Shown here in pieces: positions 9,008 to 17,470 of a DNA stretch of 64,000 nucleotides. The stretch lies in contig NZ_AP024169.1 in the NCBI RefSeq assembly GCF_016591975.1, positions 2,209,001-2,273,000 of the forward strand, in the 5' to 3' direction. The stretch's first letter is position 1, and every line of letters starts with the position of its first letter. Both the position numbers and the translations under genes were made by a program. The notes under the pieces are model-generated. The model was not told where the DNA came from and did not search any database. It worked only from the letters and a program-made list of their open reading frames with translations. This DNA is from Anaeromicropila herbilytica. GTDB lineage: Bacteria; Bacillota; Clostridia; Lachnospirales; Lachnospiraceae.

Positions 9008-9940
9008 ATGAAAAATGAATTATCTTCTGTCAGAAAAAAGAGAAAAAGAAATTATAATATAAATAAAAACATAAATAAGAGGAACACAGAAGTTAATATT
9101 AAGAAATCAGTAGTTATGATAATGGGAATAGTAATCTTCGTCAACTGCATTCTTACTTTGATAGTAGATTTACAGAGAAATCAATCCATTCATAGCAGAT
9201 TCATAGCTATAGAATTCAAACTAGAGGAATTTCGTGAAATAGATATCGCAAATAATAAAATACAATACATAAAAGAGAAAGCGAAAGATAAGAATGTAGA
9301 TTTTATAGAATTACTAACTTTTAATATGATATATCATCATTATCATATTGACAAAAATGCACATATAATTACTAATTTGAAACCATATAATAAATATTTG
9401 AAAAATAAGAAATTTAAAGAAATATACCAGTACTACCAATGCGTCTTTTCTGATCTTTCCTATTTTCCTATTCCAATTAATAAGAAAAATAAGATATATG
9501 TTAATTTTGATGATTCATGGAAGAACTCAAGAACATATGGTGGAAAACGATTTCATGAAGGAACTGATATTATGAGTGATAACAATGTGAGAGGTTATTT
9601 CCCAGTGTTAAGTATTTCGCAAGGAATTGTAGAGAAAAAAGGATGGCTCGAACAAGGCGGTTATCGTCTTGGTATTCGCGCAAAAAACGGAGCATATTTC
9701 TATTATGCTCATTTATATTCTTATGCTCCAGAATTAAAAATTGGAGATACCATTATGCCAGGGCAGCTATTAGGTTTTATGGGTGATACAGGATATAGCA
9801 AAGTAGAAGGAACGGTAGGTAACTTTGATGTACATTTGCATGTCGGAATCTATTTTGACTATAAGGACCAGGAAGTAAGCGTAAATCCATATTGGATACT
9901 GCGATATTTGTCTTCATATAAATTGAGTTATTATTATTAG
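9008..9940 (+). CDS. M23-family peptidoglycan endopeptidase-like protein, membrane anchored
   Basis: I chose the ATG at 9008 (310 residues), preceded by AAAGGTGA at good spacing, rather than the ATG at 8984. A basic N-terminus is followed by one membrane segment (about residues 36-56, VVMIMGIVIFVNCILTLIV). The C-terminal third is a LytM/peptidase M23 domain with the zinc motifs HEGTDIM (HxxxD) and VHLHVG (HxH), so it looks catalytically intact. The stretch between has no family I recognise. Likely role: cutting peptidoglycan cross-links at the cell surface; a sporulation-specific role is possible but not shown. A copy of the dispersed repeat follows 10 bases after the stop. Confidence 0.85.
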   Translation: MKNELSSVRKKRKRNYNINKNINKRNTEVNIKKSVVMIMGIVIFVNCILTLIVDLQRNQSIHSRFIAIEFKLEEFREIDIANNKIQYIKEKAKDKNVDFIELLTFNMIYHHYHIDKNAHIITNLKPYNKYLKNKKFKEIYQYYQCVFSDLSYFPIPINKKNKIYVNFDDSWKNSRTYGGKRFHEGTDIMSDNNVRGYFPVLSISQGIVEKKGWLEQGGYRLGIRAKNGAYFYYAHLYSYAPELKIGDTIMPGQLLGFMGDTGYSKVEGTVGNFDVHLHVGIYFDYKDQEVSVNPYWILRYLSSYKLSYYY

Positions 9941-9950
9941 AAATAGAACT

Positions 9951-10182
9951 AAAAAGTCTTACTCAATCTAAATTGTGTATATTGTTGTGTAATTATGAAT
10001 TTTGGCGTAGTCCGGCTGAAAGTATCGTTTATATTTTGTCAAGACTCAAAGTGAAAATAGGAGCGTGAGTGAGTATTTTCACTTATTTTGAGGCTTGTAA
10101 AAAATATGATACTTGAAGGAAAGGTAGCCGAAATTCATAATTATACAGCAATATACACTTAATAAATTAAATAAGACTTTTG
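9951..10182 (+). repeat. Dispersed palindromic repeat, copy 1
   Basis: About 230 bp of intergenic DNA with short terminal inverted repeats (AAAAGTCTT at the left, AAGACTTTTG at the right). The left half matches the inverse complement of the right half along most of its length, for example TAATTATGAATTT against AAATTCATAATTA, and GACTCAAAGTGAAAAT against ATTTTCACTTATTTTGAGGC. The loop region contains GGAGCGTGAGTGAGT. Copies 2 (15502-15734, same orientation) and 3 (41431-41714, opposite orientation) share this core. It has no coding capacity. It resembles a MITE-like element or a large structured RNA; transcribed, it would fold into one long hairpin. Confidence 0.8.
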
Positions 10183-10208
10183 ATCCTTAATTCTATTAGA
10201 AAATTATT

Positions 10209-10261
10209 CACCAATTCTCTAGTTTTTATGGTATAATATCTAGGCTAGAGAATTCTAGGTG
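10209..10261 (+). promoter_or_regulatory. relQ-like gene promoter region framed by an inverted repeat
   Basis: A TATAAT box lies at 10232-10237. It sits between CACCAATTCTCTAG (10209-10222) and CTAGAGAATTCTAGGTG (10245-10261), which are inverse complements apart from a 3-base insertion. The -35 match is poor. The arrangement suggests an operator around the -10 box or a 5' stem-loop in the mRNA. Confidence 0.45.
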
Positions 10262-10277
10262 TAAGGAGTGAGGTTAT

Positions 10278-11081
10278 ATGGAGATACAATTATGGAGAGA
10301 GATACTAGATCCTTATGTGTTGGCGGTTGATGAGCTAGTAGTTAAGTTTAGGCATATTATATCCGAGTATAGAAATGCTGGTGCTTATTCGCCAATAGAG
10401 CAGGTTGATGGAAGGGTAAAATCAATTTCTAGTATATTAGAAAAAGCACAGAAAAAGAAAATTGATATTGAATATTTTGAAGAAAAGATTGAGGATATTG
10501 CTGGAATAAGAATTATATGCCAGTTTGTTGAAGATATCGATAAAGTTGTTGAATTAATTAAAAAACGCGGTGATATGGAAATTAAAAGTGAAAAAGATTA
10601 TATCGCCAATATGAAAGAAAGTGGATATCGAAGTTATCATCTGATTATATACTATAATGTAAATACACTTCATGGAGTTAAGAAAATACAAGCCGAGATA
10701 CAGATTCGTACCTTAGCTATGAATTTCTGGGCAACAATTGAACATTCATTACAATATAAATATAAGGGTAACATGCCGGAACATATTCGGACAAGGTTAT
10801 CAAAAGCAGCTGATGCAATTATAGTACTTGATGAAGAGATGTCTGTTGTCCGTGATGAAATTATGGATGCACAGAACTCATTTAAGATTAAAGCAAATAT
10901 TGTTGCTGATATCTTAACCAATATTCAGAATTTATATAAAATGGCGAATAAACGTGAAGTAGTAAAGATTCAAGATGAATTCTTCCAGATATATCAAAGT
11001 GGTGATTTAGAGCAGTTAGAACGTTTTAGTAAACAATTAGATATTATATCCGAAGGCTATAGAGCACAAAGTTTAAATTAG
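10278..11081 (+). CDS. relQ: Small alarmone synthetase, RelQ/YjbM type
   Basis: A 267-residue RelA/SpoT synthetase-domain protein without hydrolase, TGS or ACT domains, so a small alarmone synthetase. It makes (p)ppGpp-type nucleotides from ATP and GDP/GTP in the cytoplasm. Synthetase motifs are present: VKSISSILEKAQKK, IEDIAGIRIICQFVEDI, ESGYRSYHLIIYY and EIQIRTLAMNFWATIEH. It is somewhat longer than Bacillus RelQ because of a C-terminal helical extension after about residue 200. The start is the ATG after AAGGAGTGAGGTT. The rRNA methyltransferase gene follows about 100 bases on. Confidence 0.88.
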   Translation: MEIQLWREILDPYVLAVDELVVKFRHIISEYRNAGAYSPIEQVDGRVKSISSILEKAQKKKIDIEYFEEKIEDIAGIRIICQFVEDIDKVVELIKKRGDMEIKSEKDYIANMKESGYRSYHLIIYYNVNTLHGVKKIQAEIQIRTLAMNFWATIEHSLQYKYKGNMPEHIRTRLSKAADAIIVLDEEMSVVRDEIMDAQNSFKIKANIVADILTNIQNLYKMANKREVVKIQDEFFQIYQSGDLEQLERFSKQLDIISEGYRAQSLN

Positions 11082-11184
11082 TAAGTTAGGAAAACGTTCT
11101 GTGTTAAGTAATCGCAAATAGGCATAAGGAAGTGGCAAAATATCGTTATATTGAACATTAAATATAGAAAGTAGTGAAGAAGAA

Positions 11185-12552
11185 TTGAATTTACCAAAGA
11201 AATTCGAAGACCGTATGATGGAATTACTAAAAGAGGAATTCCCGTTATATAAAAAGACTTTTGAAGATACACGTTATGGTGGTATACGAGTAAATACCCT
11301 TAAGATATCAACAGAGGAATTTGAGAAAATATGTCCATTCGAGATTAGAAAGATACCTTGGATACCAAATGGATATTTCTATAATTTAAGTGATCAACCA
11401 GCAAAACATCCCTACTATTATGCAGGGTTATATTATATACAAGAGCCAAGTGCCATGACCCCAGCTAGTATATTAGAGATAGAAGAGGGAGATAAAGTAC
11501 TTGATCTTTGTGCTGCCCCAGGAGGGAAGAGCACGGAATTAGCTGCAAAATTAAATGGTACAGGCATATTGGTAACGAATGATATAAGTAATTCAAGAGC
11601 AAAAGCACTACTTAAGAATGTTGAGTTATATGGAATTCGAAATGCTGTAATAACGAATGAAGATTCAGTTAAGTTAAAGAAATTCTTTCCAGAGTTTTTT
11701 GATAAAATACTTGTTGACGCGCCTTGTTCTGGTGAAGGTATGTTTCGTAAGGATGCTACTATCGTGAAGAACTGGGAGAATCAAGGTGTTGAATACTATA
11801 GCGAACTTCAAAAAGAAATTATTCTGAATGCAGCTGATATGTTAAAACCAGGAGGTATGTTGCTATATTCAACTTGTACTTTTTCACCAGAAGAAAATGA
11901 GGCTACAATTGAACATTTGTTGAATGAAAGACCTGATTTTAGCATTGAAGAGATACCAATGAAGGAAGGGTTTGCAACAGGAAGACCAGAATGGATTAAT
12001 GGTAGAGAGGATTTAAAGAGATGTGTGAGACTATGGCCGCATAAGATTGAGGGAGAGGGCCATTTCTTAGCATTGCTTCGTAAAAAAAAGGATTCTCTTA
12101 TAGAAGCGACAGAGGATAGATATATAGGTAAGAAAGTAAAATTACCAGAAGAATTTTATGAATTTCTTAAGGATATTAATTTTGATTTTGATGAGGATCG
12201 ATTTGTTCTTAGAGAAGATAAAATATATTACAACCCAGATGTTAATATACCGGATAAGGGAATTCGAATCATTCGAGGTGGATTCTTTCTCGGAGAAATT
12301 AAAAAAAAACGGTTTGAACCTAGCCAATCTTTTGCTATGGGATTAAGTAAGGTAGATTTTAATAATATCATTGACTTGGATAGCAAAGAAAATGATGTTA
12401 TCAAATACTTAAAATGTGAAACAATAGAGTTAAACAAAGAACATAAAAATGGCTGGTATCTAATCTGTGTAGAAGGTTACCCACTTGGATGGGGCAAAGT
12501 AATTGGACAAACTTTAAAGAATAAGTACCAAGCAGGCTGGAGATGGCTATAA
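11185..12552 (+). CDS. RsmF/NOL1-NOP2-Sun family RNA m5C methyltransferase
   Basis: A 455-residue SAM-dependent RNA cytosine-5 methyltransferase. The SAM site LDLCAAPGGKSTELA, the motif IV cysteine in VDAPCSGEGMF and the motif VI cysteine in YSTCTFSPEENE (catalytic pair) are all present. The C-terminal region (about 310-455) resembles the RsmF-type RNA-binding extension (PUA-like). The TTG start gives the family-typical MNLPKKFEDRM; the in-frame ATG at 11215 would remove it. The exact rRNA target cannot be read from sequence. The next gene starts on the last base of this stop codon, so the two are translationally coupled. Confidence 0.87.
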   Translation: MNLPKKFEDRMMELLKEEFPLYKKTFEDTRYGGIRVNTLKISTEEFEKICPFEIRKIPWIPNGYFYNLSDQPAKHPYYYAGLYYIQEPSAMTPASILEIEEGDKVLDLCAAPGGKSTELAAKLNGTGILVTNDISNSRAKALLKNVELYGIRNAVITNEDSVKLKKFFPEFFDKILVDAPCSGEGMFRKDATIVKNWENQGVEYYSELQKEIILNAADMLKPGGMLLYSTCTFSPEENEATIEHLLNERPDFSIEEIPMKEGFATGRPEWINGREDLKRCVRLWPHKIEGEGHFLALLRKKKDSLIEATEDRYIGKKVKLPEEFYEFLKDINFDFDEDRFVLREDKIYYNPDVNIPDKGIRIIRGGFFLGEIKKKRFEPSQSFAMGLSKVDFNNIIDLDSKENDVIKYLKCETIELNKEHKNGWYLICVEGYPLGWGKVIGQTLKNKYQAGWRWL

Positions 12553-13268
12553 TGAAAGAAGTATTGAGACTTGATAAATATCTTTGCGATATGGGTATTG
12601 GAACCAGAAGCGAAGTGAAGACTTATATGAAAAAGGGAAGAGTCACAGTGAATGATGTGATTGTCAAAGAACCCGAAAAGAAAATTGATATTAATAAGGA
12701 TCTTGTTACGTTTGATCATAACAAGGTAGGATATGTTAGCTATGAATATTATATGTTAAATAAACCTGCTGGAGTTGTATCTGCAACGTCAGACAATACT
12801 TGTGACACTGTGATAGACTTAATTGAAAGTGCAGCTCGTAAGGATTTATTTCCAGTTGGAAGATTAGATAAAGATACCGAAGGCTTGTTACTGATTACTA
12901 ATGATGGAGCGCTTACACATCAATTATTATCACCAAAAAAGCATGTTGGAAAAGTATATTATGCTAAGGTAAGAGGTGTTGTAACAGAAGAAGATGTTAG
13001 AATATTTAGAGAAGGTGTTGTAATATCTGAAGATTTTAAGGCTTTGCCGGCTGAACTTGTGATATTACAATCAGATGAGATATCAGAGATAGAACTAACA
13101 ATTTATGAAGGAAAATTCCACCAAGTTAAGAGAATGTTTGAAGCGGTAGAGAAAGAGGTTATTTATCTAAAACGATTATCGATGGGGATTCTCAAATTAG
13201 ATGAGAATCTAGCAGTAGGTGAATATCGTGAGCTTACGAAAGAGGAACTATTGAGTTTGAAAAAGTGA
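12552..13268 (+). CDS. RsuA/RluB-family pseudouridine synthase
   Basis: The 238-residue form starting at 12552 overlaps the methyltransferase stop by one base (TAATG); a start at 12543 would add three residues. An N-terminal S4 RNA-binding domain (LRLDKYLCDMGIGTRSEV, family typical) precedes the synthase domain with the catalytic aspartate in GRLDKDTEGLLLITNDG. It converts a uridine in rRNA to pseudouridine. It forms a two-gene RNA-modification unit with the upstream methyltransferase. Assignment to a specific site (16S or 23S) is not possible from the sequence alone. Confidence 0.87.
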   Translation: MKEVLRLDKYLCDMGIGTRSEVKTYMKKGRVTVNDVIVKEPEKKIDINKDLVTFDHNKVGYVSYEYYMLNKPAGVVSATSDNTCDTVIDLIESAARKDLFPVGRLDKDTEGLLLITNDGALTHQLLSPKKHVGKVYYAKVRGVVTEEDVRIFREGVVISEDFKALPAELVILQSDEISEIELTIYEGKFHQVKRMFEAVEKEVIYLKRLSMGILKLDENLAVGEYRELTKEELLSLKK

Positions 13269-13284
13269 TTTGGTAAAGAGGATG

Positions 13285-13322
13285 ATAACATAAAGATGGA
13301 ATAATGTTATTAACCTTTTTTA
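13285..13322 (+). terminator. Possible terminator
   Basis: A 7-bp stem ATAACAT (13285-13291) with ATGTTAT (13304-13310) is followed by TTAACC and six T. The stem is short and AT-rich, so this is a weak call. Confidence 0.4.
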
Positions 13323-13379
13323 TAGATCTATTAAAGTTTTTGGATAGGTCATTGCATATTGAAAGGCAAAGGTATAAAC

Positions 13380-15410
13380 ATGATAAAAGATTTTTTACCA
13401 ATTTGTAAAGAGGACATGGATAAAAGGGGATGGGAGGAAGTTGATTTTGTATACATCATTGGAGATGCTTATGTAGATCATCATTCTTTTGGACCTGCAA
13501 TCATCAGTAGGGTTCTTGAAGCAAATGGTTACAAGGTTGGTATAATTGCACAACCTGACTGGAAAGATAAGAATAGTATCACAATCCTAGGTAAGCCAAG
13601 ACTTGGCTTCTTAGTATGTGGTGGTAATATGGATACGATGGTTAATCATTATACCGTAGCGAAGAAGAAAAGAAAAGTGGATGCGTATACACCAGGTGGT
13701 GAGATGGGAAAAAGACCAGATCGTGCGACTATTGTATACTCTAATCTTATTCGAAAAGTATATAAAGATGCACCAATCATCATTGGGGGTATTGAAGCTA
13801 GTTTAAGAAGACTTGGGCATTATGACTATTGGAGTGACAGTGTAAAACGTTCAATTTTACTTGATTCGCAAGCGGACATCATATCTTATGGTATGGGAGA
13901 ACATTCTATTGTAGAGATAGCAGATGCCCTTAATAGTGGAATTGCAATACAGGATATTACTTTTATTAATGGTACAGCCTATAAAGCCAAAGATTTATCC
14001 TCTGTATATGATGCGGTAACGCTTCCAACCTTCCAACAAATAGTAGAGAGTAAAGAAGTATTTGCCAAGAGTTTTTATATGCAATATTGTAATACAGATC
14101 CTTTTACGGGCAAGAGATTAGTAGAGCAATACAAGGAAAATGAGTATATTGTGCAGAATCCCCCATCAAAGCCATTATCACAAGGTGAGATGGATAGGGT
14201 ATATTCCTTGCCTTATATGAGAGATTTTCATCCGATCTATAAGGAGCAAGGTGGAATACCTGCAATTGAAGAATTAAAGTTTAGTTTAGTTAATAATCGT
14301 GGATGTTTTGGAGGATGTAGTTTCTGTGCATTAACTTTCCATCAAGGACGAATTATTCAGACAAGAAGTCACGAATCGATATTAAATGAAGCACAACTTC
14401 TTATCTGGGATAAGGACTTCAAGGGATATATCAATGATGTTGGTGGACCAACTGCTAACTTTAGAGACACAGCTTGTGATAAGCAAAAGGAACATGGAGC
14501 ATGTATTAATAAACAATGTTTGTTCCCAAAACCATGTAAGAATCTAAAGATTGATCATAGTGATTACCTAAGTTTACTTCGTAAATTAAGAGAATTACCA
14601 AATGTAAAAAAAGTATTTATTCGTTCAGGTATTCGTTTTGACTATCTGATTAATGATAAGGATGATACTTTTATCAAAGAATTATGTGAACATCATGTTA
14701 GTGGCCAGTTAAAAGTTGCGCCAGAGCATATCGCAGACCCAGTCTTATCGTTAATGGGTAAACCAGAAAATGCGGTGTATGAAAGATTTATAAATAAATA
14801 TAAGAAGACAAATGAAGAGGTTGGAAAAAAACAATTCGTAGTCCCTTATCTTATGTCTTCTCATCCAGGGTCCACATTAAAAGAAGCAATTGCTTTAGCG
14901 GAATATTTAAGAGATCTTGGATATATGCCAGAACAGGTACAAGACTTTTATCCAACACCATCTACGATATCAACCTGTATGTATTATACAGAATTGGATC
15001 CTAGAACAATGAAAAAAGTATATGTACCAAAATCACCACATGAAAAAGCAATGCAACGAGCATTGATTCAATACCGTAATCCAAAGAATTATGATCTGGT
15101 AGTGGAAGCTCTAACACAGGCTCATAGAACGGATTTAATAGGCTTTGATAAGAACTGCCTAATCAGACCGAGACAAAATGCTAAGTATCATAAGGATTCC
15201 AATGAATCAGGTAGTGATAGAAATAAAGGTAGAAATACTAACTATAAGCCAAACAATACTAAAAATAAAGATAATAAAGATAATAAGAAGACAGATAGAT
15301 TTCATGAGAAAAACGGAAAGTCAACAGACCGAAGTAATCGGAATGAAGGAAATGGCGCAGGAAGAAAGAAAAAATCTATTCGTAATGTCCATAAATCAAA
15401 AAGTAAATAA
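13380..15410 (+). CDS. YgiQ-family radical SAM protein
   Basis: The start at 13380 (676 residues) follows AAAGG with good spacing; a TTG at 13359 is less likely. The N-terminus is family typical (FLPICKEDMDKRGWEEVDFVYIIGDAYVDH). The radical SAM cluster motif CxxxCxxC reads GCFGGCSFCAL, and more cysteines follow (DTACDKQKEHGAC, CLFPKPC), which could hold a second metal site. YgiQ proteins are universally conserved enough to name but their reaction is not known to me. The last 80 residues are a Lys/Asn/Arg-rich disordered tail, suggesting nucleic acid contact (inference). Confidence 0.88.
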   Translation: MIKDFLPICKEDMDKRGWEEVDFVYIIGDAYVDHHSFGPAIISRVLEANGYKVGIIAQPDWKDKNSITILGKPRLGFLVCGGNMDTMVNHYTVAKKKRKVDAYTPGGEMGKRPDRATIVYSNLIRKVYKDAPIIIGGIEASLRRLGHYDYWSDSVKRSILLDSQADIISYGMGEHSIVEIADALNSGIAIQDITFINGTAYKAKDLSSVYDAVTLPTFQQIVESKEVFAKSFYMQYCNTDPFTGKRLVEQYKENEYIVQNPPSKPLSQGEMDRVYSLPYMRDFHPIYKEQGGIPAIEELKFSLVNNRGCFGGCSFCALTFHQGRIIQTRSHESILNEAQLLIWDKDFKGYINDVGGPTANFRDTACDKQKEHGACINKQCLFPKPCKNLKIDHSDYLSLLRKLRELPNVKKVFIRSGIRFDYLINDKDDTFIKELCEHHVSGQLKVAPEHIADPVLSLMGKPENAVYERFINKYKKTNEEVGKKQFVVPYLMSSHPGSTLKEAIALAEYLRDLGYMPEQVQDFYPTPSTISTCMYYTELDPRTMKKVYVPKSPHEKAMQRALIQYRNPKNYDLVVEALTQAHRTDLIGFDKNCLIRPRQNAKYHKDSNESGSDRNKGRNTNYKPNNTKNKDNKDNKKTDRFHEKNGKSTDRSNRNEGNGAGRKKKSIRNVHKSKSK

Positions 15411-15428
15411 TTAAATATATATAAAGAT

Positions 15429-15470
15429 AAGGAAAGGAACAGATATAAGTTGATTTGTTTCCTTTCCTTT
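15429..15470 (+). terminator. Terminator after ygiQ-like gene
   Basis: The arm AAGGAAAGGAACA (15429-15441) pairs with TGTTTCCTTTCCTT (15456-15469) with one bulged base. The downstream strand is itself T-rich. It lies just after the stop codon and before repeat copy 2. Confidence 0.75.
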
Positions 15471-15501
15471 ATATTTATAAAATACCTAATATGATTCAAG
15501 G

Positions 15502-15734
15502 TTAAAAGCCTTTCTTAACCTACATTGTGTATATTGATATATAGTTATTAATTTTTGCGTAGTCCGGCCGAAAGTATCGTTTATATTTTGTCAAGACTCA
15601 AAGTGAAAATAGGAGCGTGAGTGAGTATTTTTACTTGTAATGAGGCTTGTAAAAAATATGGTGCTTGAGGGAAAGGTAGCAAAAATTCATAACTATATAG
15701 CGATATACACTCAATAACTTAAATAAAGTTTTTG
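15502..15734 (+). repeat. Dispersed palindromic repeat, copy 2
   Basis: Same orientation as copy 1. Over the core from GCGTAGTCCGG through GGAGCGTGAGTGAGT the two copies differ at only one or two positions by eye. The outer arms are more diverged and the termini (TTAAAAGCC-TTTC, AAAGTTTTTGAC) are degraded compared with copy 1. It fills the spacer between ygiQ-like and rluD-like genes. No open reading frame of note lies in it. Confidence 0.78.
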
Positions 15735-15770
15735 ACTCTTGAATCCAAAATTAGAAAGGATACGATACTT

Positions 15771-16730
15771 ATGAAAAATATAATAGTATCAAGTAACGAA
15801 GCTGGTCAAAGACTGGATAAGTTATTAGTGAAATATCTGAATAAGGCTCCGAAGAGCTTTATCTATAAAATGTTACGTAAAAAAAATATAACGCTAAATG
15901 GAAAGAAAGCAGAAGGTTCTGAAAAGCTTGAATTAAGCGATGAAATCAAATTATTCTTATCAGATGAGACAATTGATAACTTTAGCGAGCTTATTGTAAC
16001 GAAGGTGGAACATAATCTTGATATTGTGTATGAAGATCGCAATATATTAATTATTAACAAACCAGCAGGAATGTTATCTCAGAAAGCAGAAGCGAATGAT
16101 GTTTCCTTAGTTGAATATCTGATTTCTTATCTATTAGATACAAATCAGATTCAAAAGGAGGAGTTACAAAGCTTTAAGCCTGGAATTAGCAATCGTCTTG
16201 ATCGTAACACGAGTGGGATTGTAGTAGCTGGTAAGAGTTTAATTGGATTACAAACAATGGCTGAGATATTCAAGGATAGAACCATTCATAAGTATTATTA
16301 TTGTATTGTGAAAGGTGTAATAACTAAGAAGCAGATGATAGAAGGTTATCTTTCTAAAGACGAGAAAACAAATAAAGTGAGTATAAGTGAACAGGATTCA
16401 GAGGGAGCGAACTACATTAAGACAGAATATGAGCCTGTAAAGATTGGTGATAATTATACTTTACTTAGTGTAAAACTAATAACTGGACGTACTCATCAGA
16501 TTCGTGCACATTTACAAAGCATAGGACATCCTATCATAGGTGATACAAAATACGGAAACGTATCCACGAATGAGTTCTTTCGAAAGAATTATAAATTAAA
16601 GCATCAGCTTTTGCATTCCTATCGTATTATTTTTCCTGAACTAGAAGGTGAACTTAGTAATCTTTCAGGTAAAGAAATGACGGCAAAATTACCTGATTAT
16701 TTTGAAAAGATAATCAAAGATATATTCTAG
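15771..16730 (+). CDS. RluA/RluC/RluD-family pseudouridine synthase
   Basis: The ATG at 15771 (319 residues) follows GAAAGGA; the upstream TTG at 15732 overlaps the end of the dispersed repeat and is unlikely. An S4 domain (AGQRLDKLLVKYLNKAPKS) is followed by the synthase domain with the catalytic aspartate in NRLDRNTSGIVVAGKS and the family motif TGRTHQIRAHL. It isomerises uridine to pseudouridine in 23S rRNA or tRNA. It is followed after 11 bases by recU and they probably form an operon. The specific target is not resolvable. Confidence 0.9.
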   Translation: MKNIIVSSNEAGQRLDKLLVKYLNKAPKSFIYKMLRKKNITLNGKKAEGSEKLELSDEIKLFLSDETIDNFSELIVTKVEHNLDIVYEDRNILIINKPAGMLSQKAEANDVSLVEYLISYLLDTNQIQKEELQSFKPGISNRLDRNTSGIVVAGKSLIGLQTMAEIFKDRTIHKYYYCIVKGVITKKQMIEGYLSKDEKTNKVSISEQDSEGANYIKTEYEPVKIGDNYTLLSVKLITGRTHQIRAHLQSIGHPIIGDTKYGNVSTNEFFRKNYKLKHQLLHSYRIIFPELEGELSNLSGKEMTAKLPDYFEKIIKDIF

Positions 16731-16741
16731 GGGGTGAGTGG

Positions 16742-17287
16742 ATGCCGTCATGGAATTCAAGGGGCCTTCGAGGTTCCACGTTAGAAGAACTTATTAATTT
16801 GACAAATGATAAATATAGAGTTAATAAACTAGCTTTAATTCAGAAGATTCCTACACCAATTAAGCCGATTAATATTGATAAAACGAATCGACACATTACA
16901 CTTGCCTATTTTGAACAAAAAAGTACGGTTGATTATATTGGAACGGTACAAGGAATCCCAGTTTGTTTTGATGCGAAAGAATGCAATACGAAAACATTTC
17001 CACTTCAAAATATTCATGAACATCAAATTAAGTTTATGACTGAATTTGAAGAGCAAGGTGGAATCTCTTTTTTACTTATTTATTTTTCAGAGCCTGATGT
17101 GTTTTATTATTTAACTTTTGAAACCTTAATTCTTTTTTACGAACGGGGATTGAATGGAGGAAGAAAGAGTTTTCGATATGATGAATTAGACCCTTATTTT
17201 CAGATTTCAACTAACAACGGTGTTTTTGTGCATTATTTAGAACTTTTAAACAAAGACTTAGAACGAAGAGAATCAAAAAAAGTTTGA
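16742..17287 (+). CDS. recU: Holliday junction resolvase RecU
   Basis: A 181-residue RecU. The N-terminus (NSRGLRGSTLEELINLTN) and the nuclease core with the metal-binding residues in STVDYIGTVQGIPVCFDAK and the following glutamate (the D-(x)n-E-x-K arrangement) are present, as is QIKFMTEFEEQGGISFLL. RecU resolves four-way junctions in recombination and chromosome segregation in Gram-positive bacteria. A partner pbp1A gene, often beside recU in Bacillus, is not here. Its TGA stop overlaps the -35 hexamer of the his promoter. Confidence 0.93.
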   Translation: MPSWNSRGLRGSTLEELINLTNDKYRVNKLALIQKIPTPIKPINIDKTNRHITLAYFEQKSTVDYIGTVQGIPVCFDAKECNTKTFPLQNIHEHQIKFMTEFEEQGGISFLLIYFSEPDVFYYLTFETLILFYERGLNGGRKSFRYDELDPYFQISTNNGVFVHYLELLNKDLERRESKKV

Positions 17288-17312
17288 CATCTATTTCTCT
17301 ATACTTTATAAT
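17284..17312 (+). promoter_or_regulatory. his operon promoter
   Basis: Consensus sigma-A type: TTGACA at 17284-17289, a 17-base spacer and TATAAT at 17307-17312. The -35 hexamer overlaps the recU stop codon. A start near 17319 would give hisZ an unusually long leader of about 475 nt. Confidence 0.8.
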
Positions 17313-17470
17313 ATCTGTATTCGTATGGTAGCGAATTATCACTGTACCACAATAAAGCGTCGGACTGATAATAACTTTATTAATATTGCTTATTAAAAAA
17401 GTTCTTTCTAAATCAATATTTCAGATGATTAATTTGCGTATGATCAACGAAATAGCTAGTGATGTAATTA

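Noticed and set aside
9951..10182. Dispersed repeat as an insertion sequence
   Set aside because: It is too short to encode a transposase and has no open frame; only a non-autonomous element is possible.
17313..17470. T-box riboswitch in the his leader
   Set aside because: The GGTA...GTACC stretch near 17330-17360 looked suggestive, but neither the conserved T-box sequence (AGGGTGGTACCGCG type) nor a following terminator is present.
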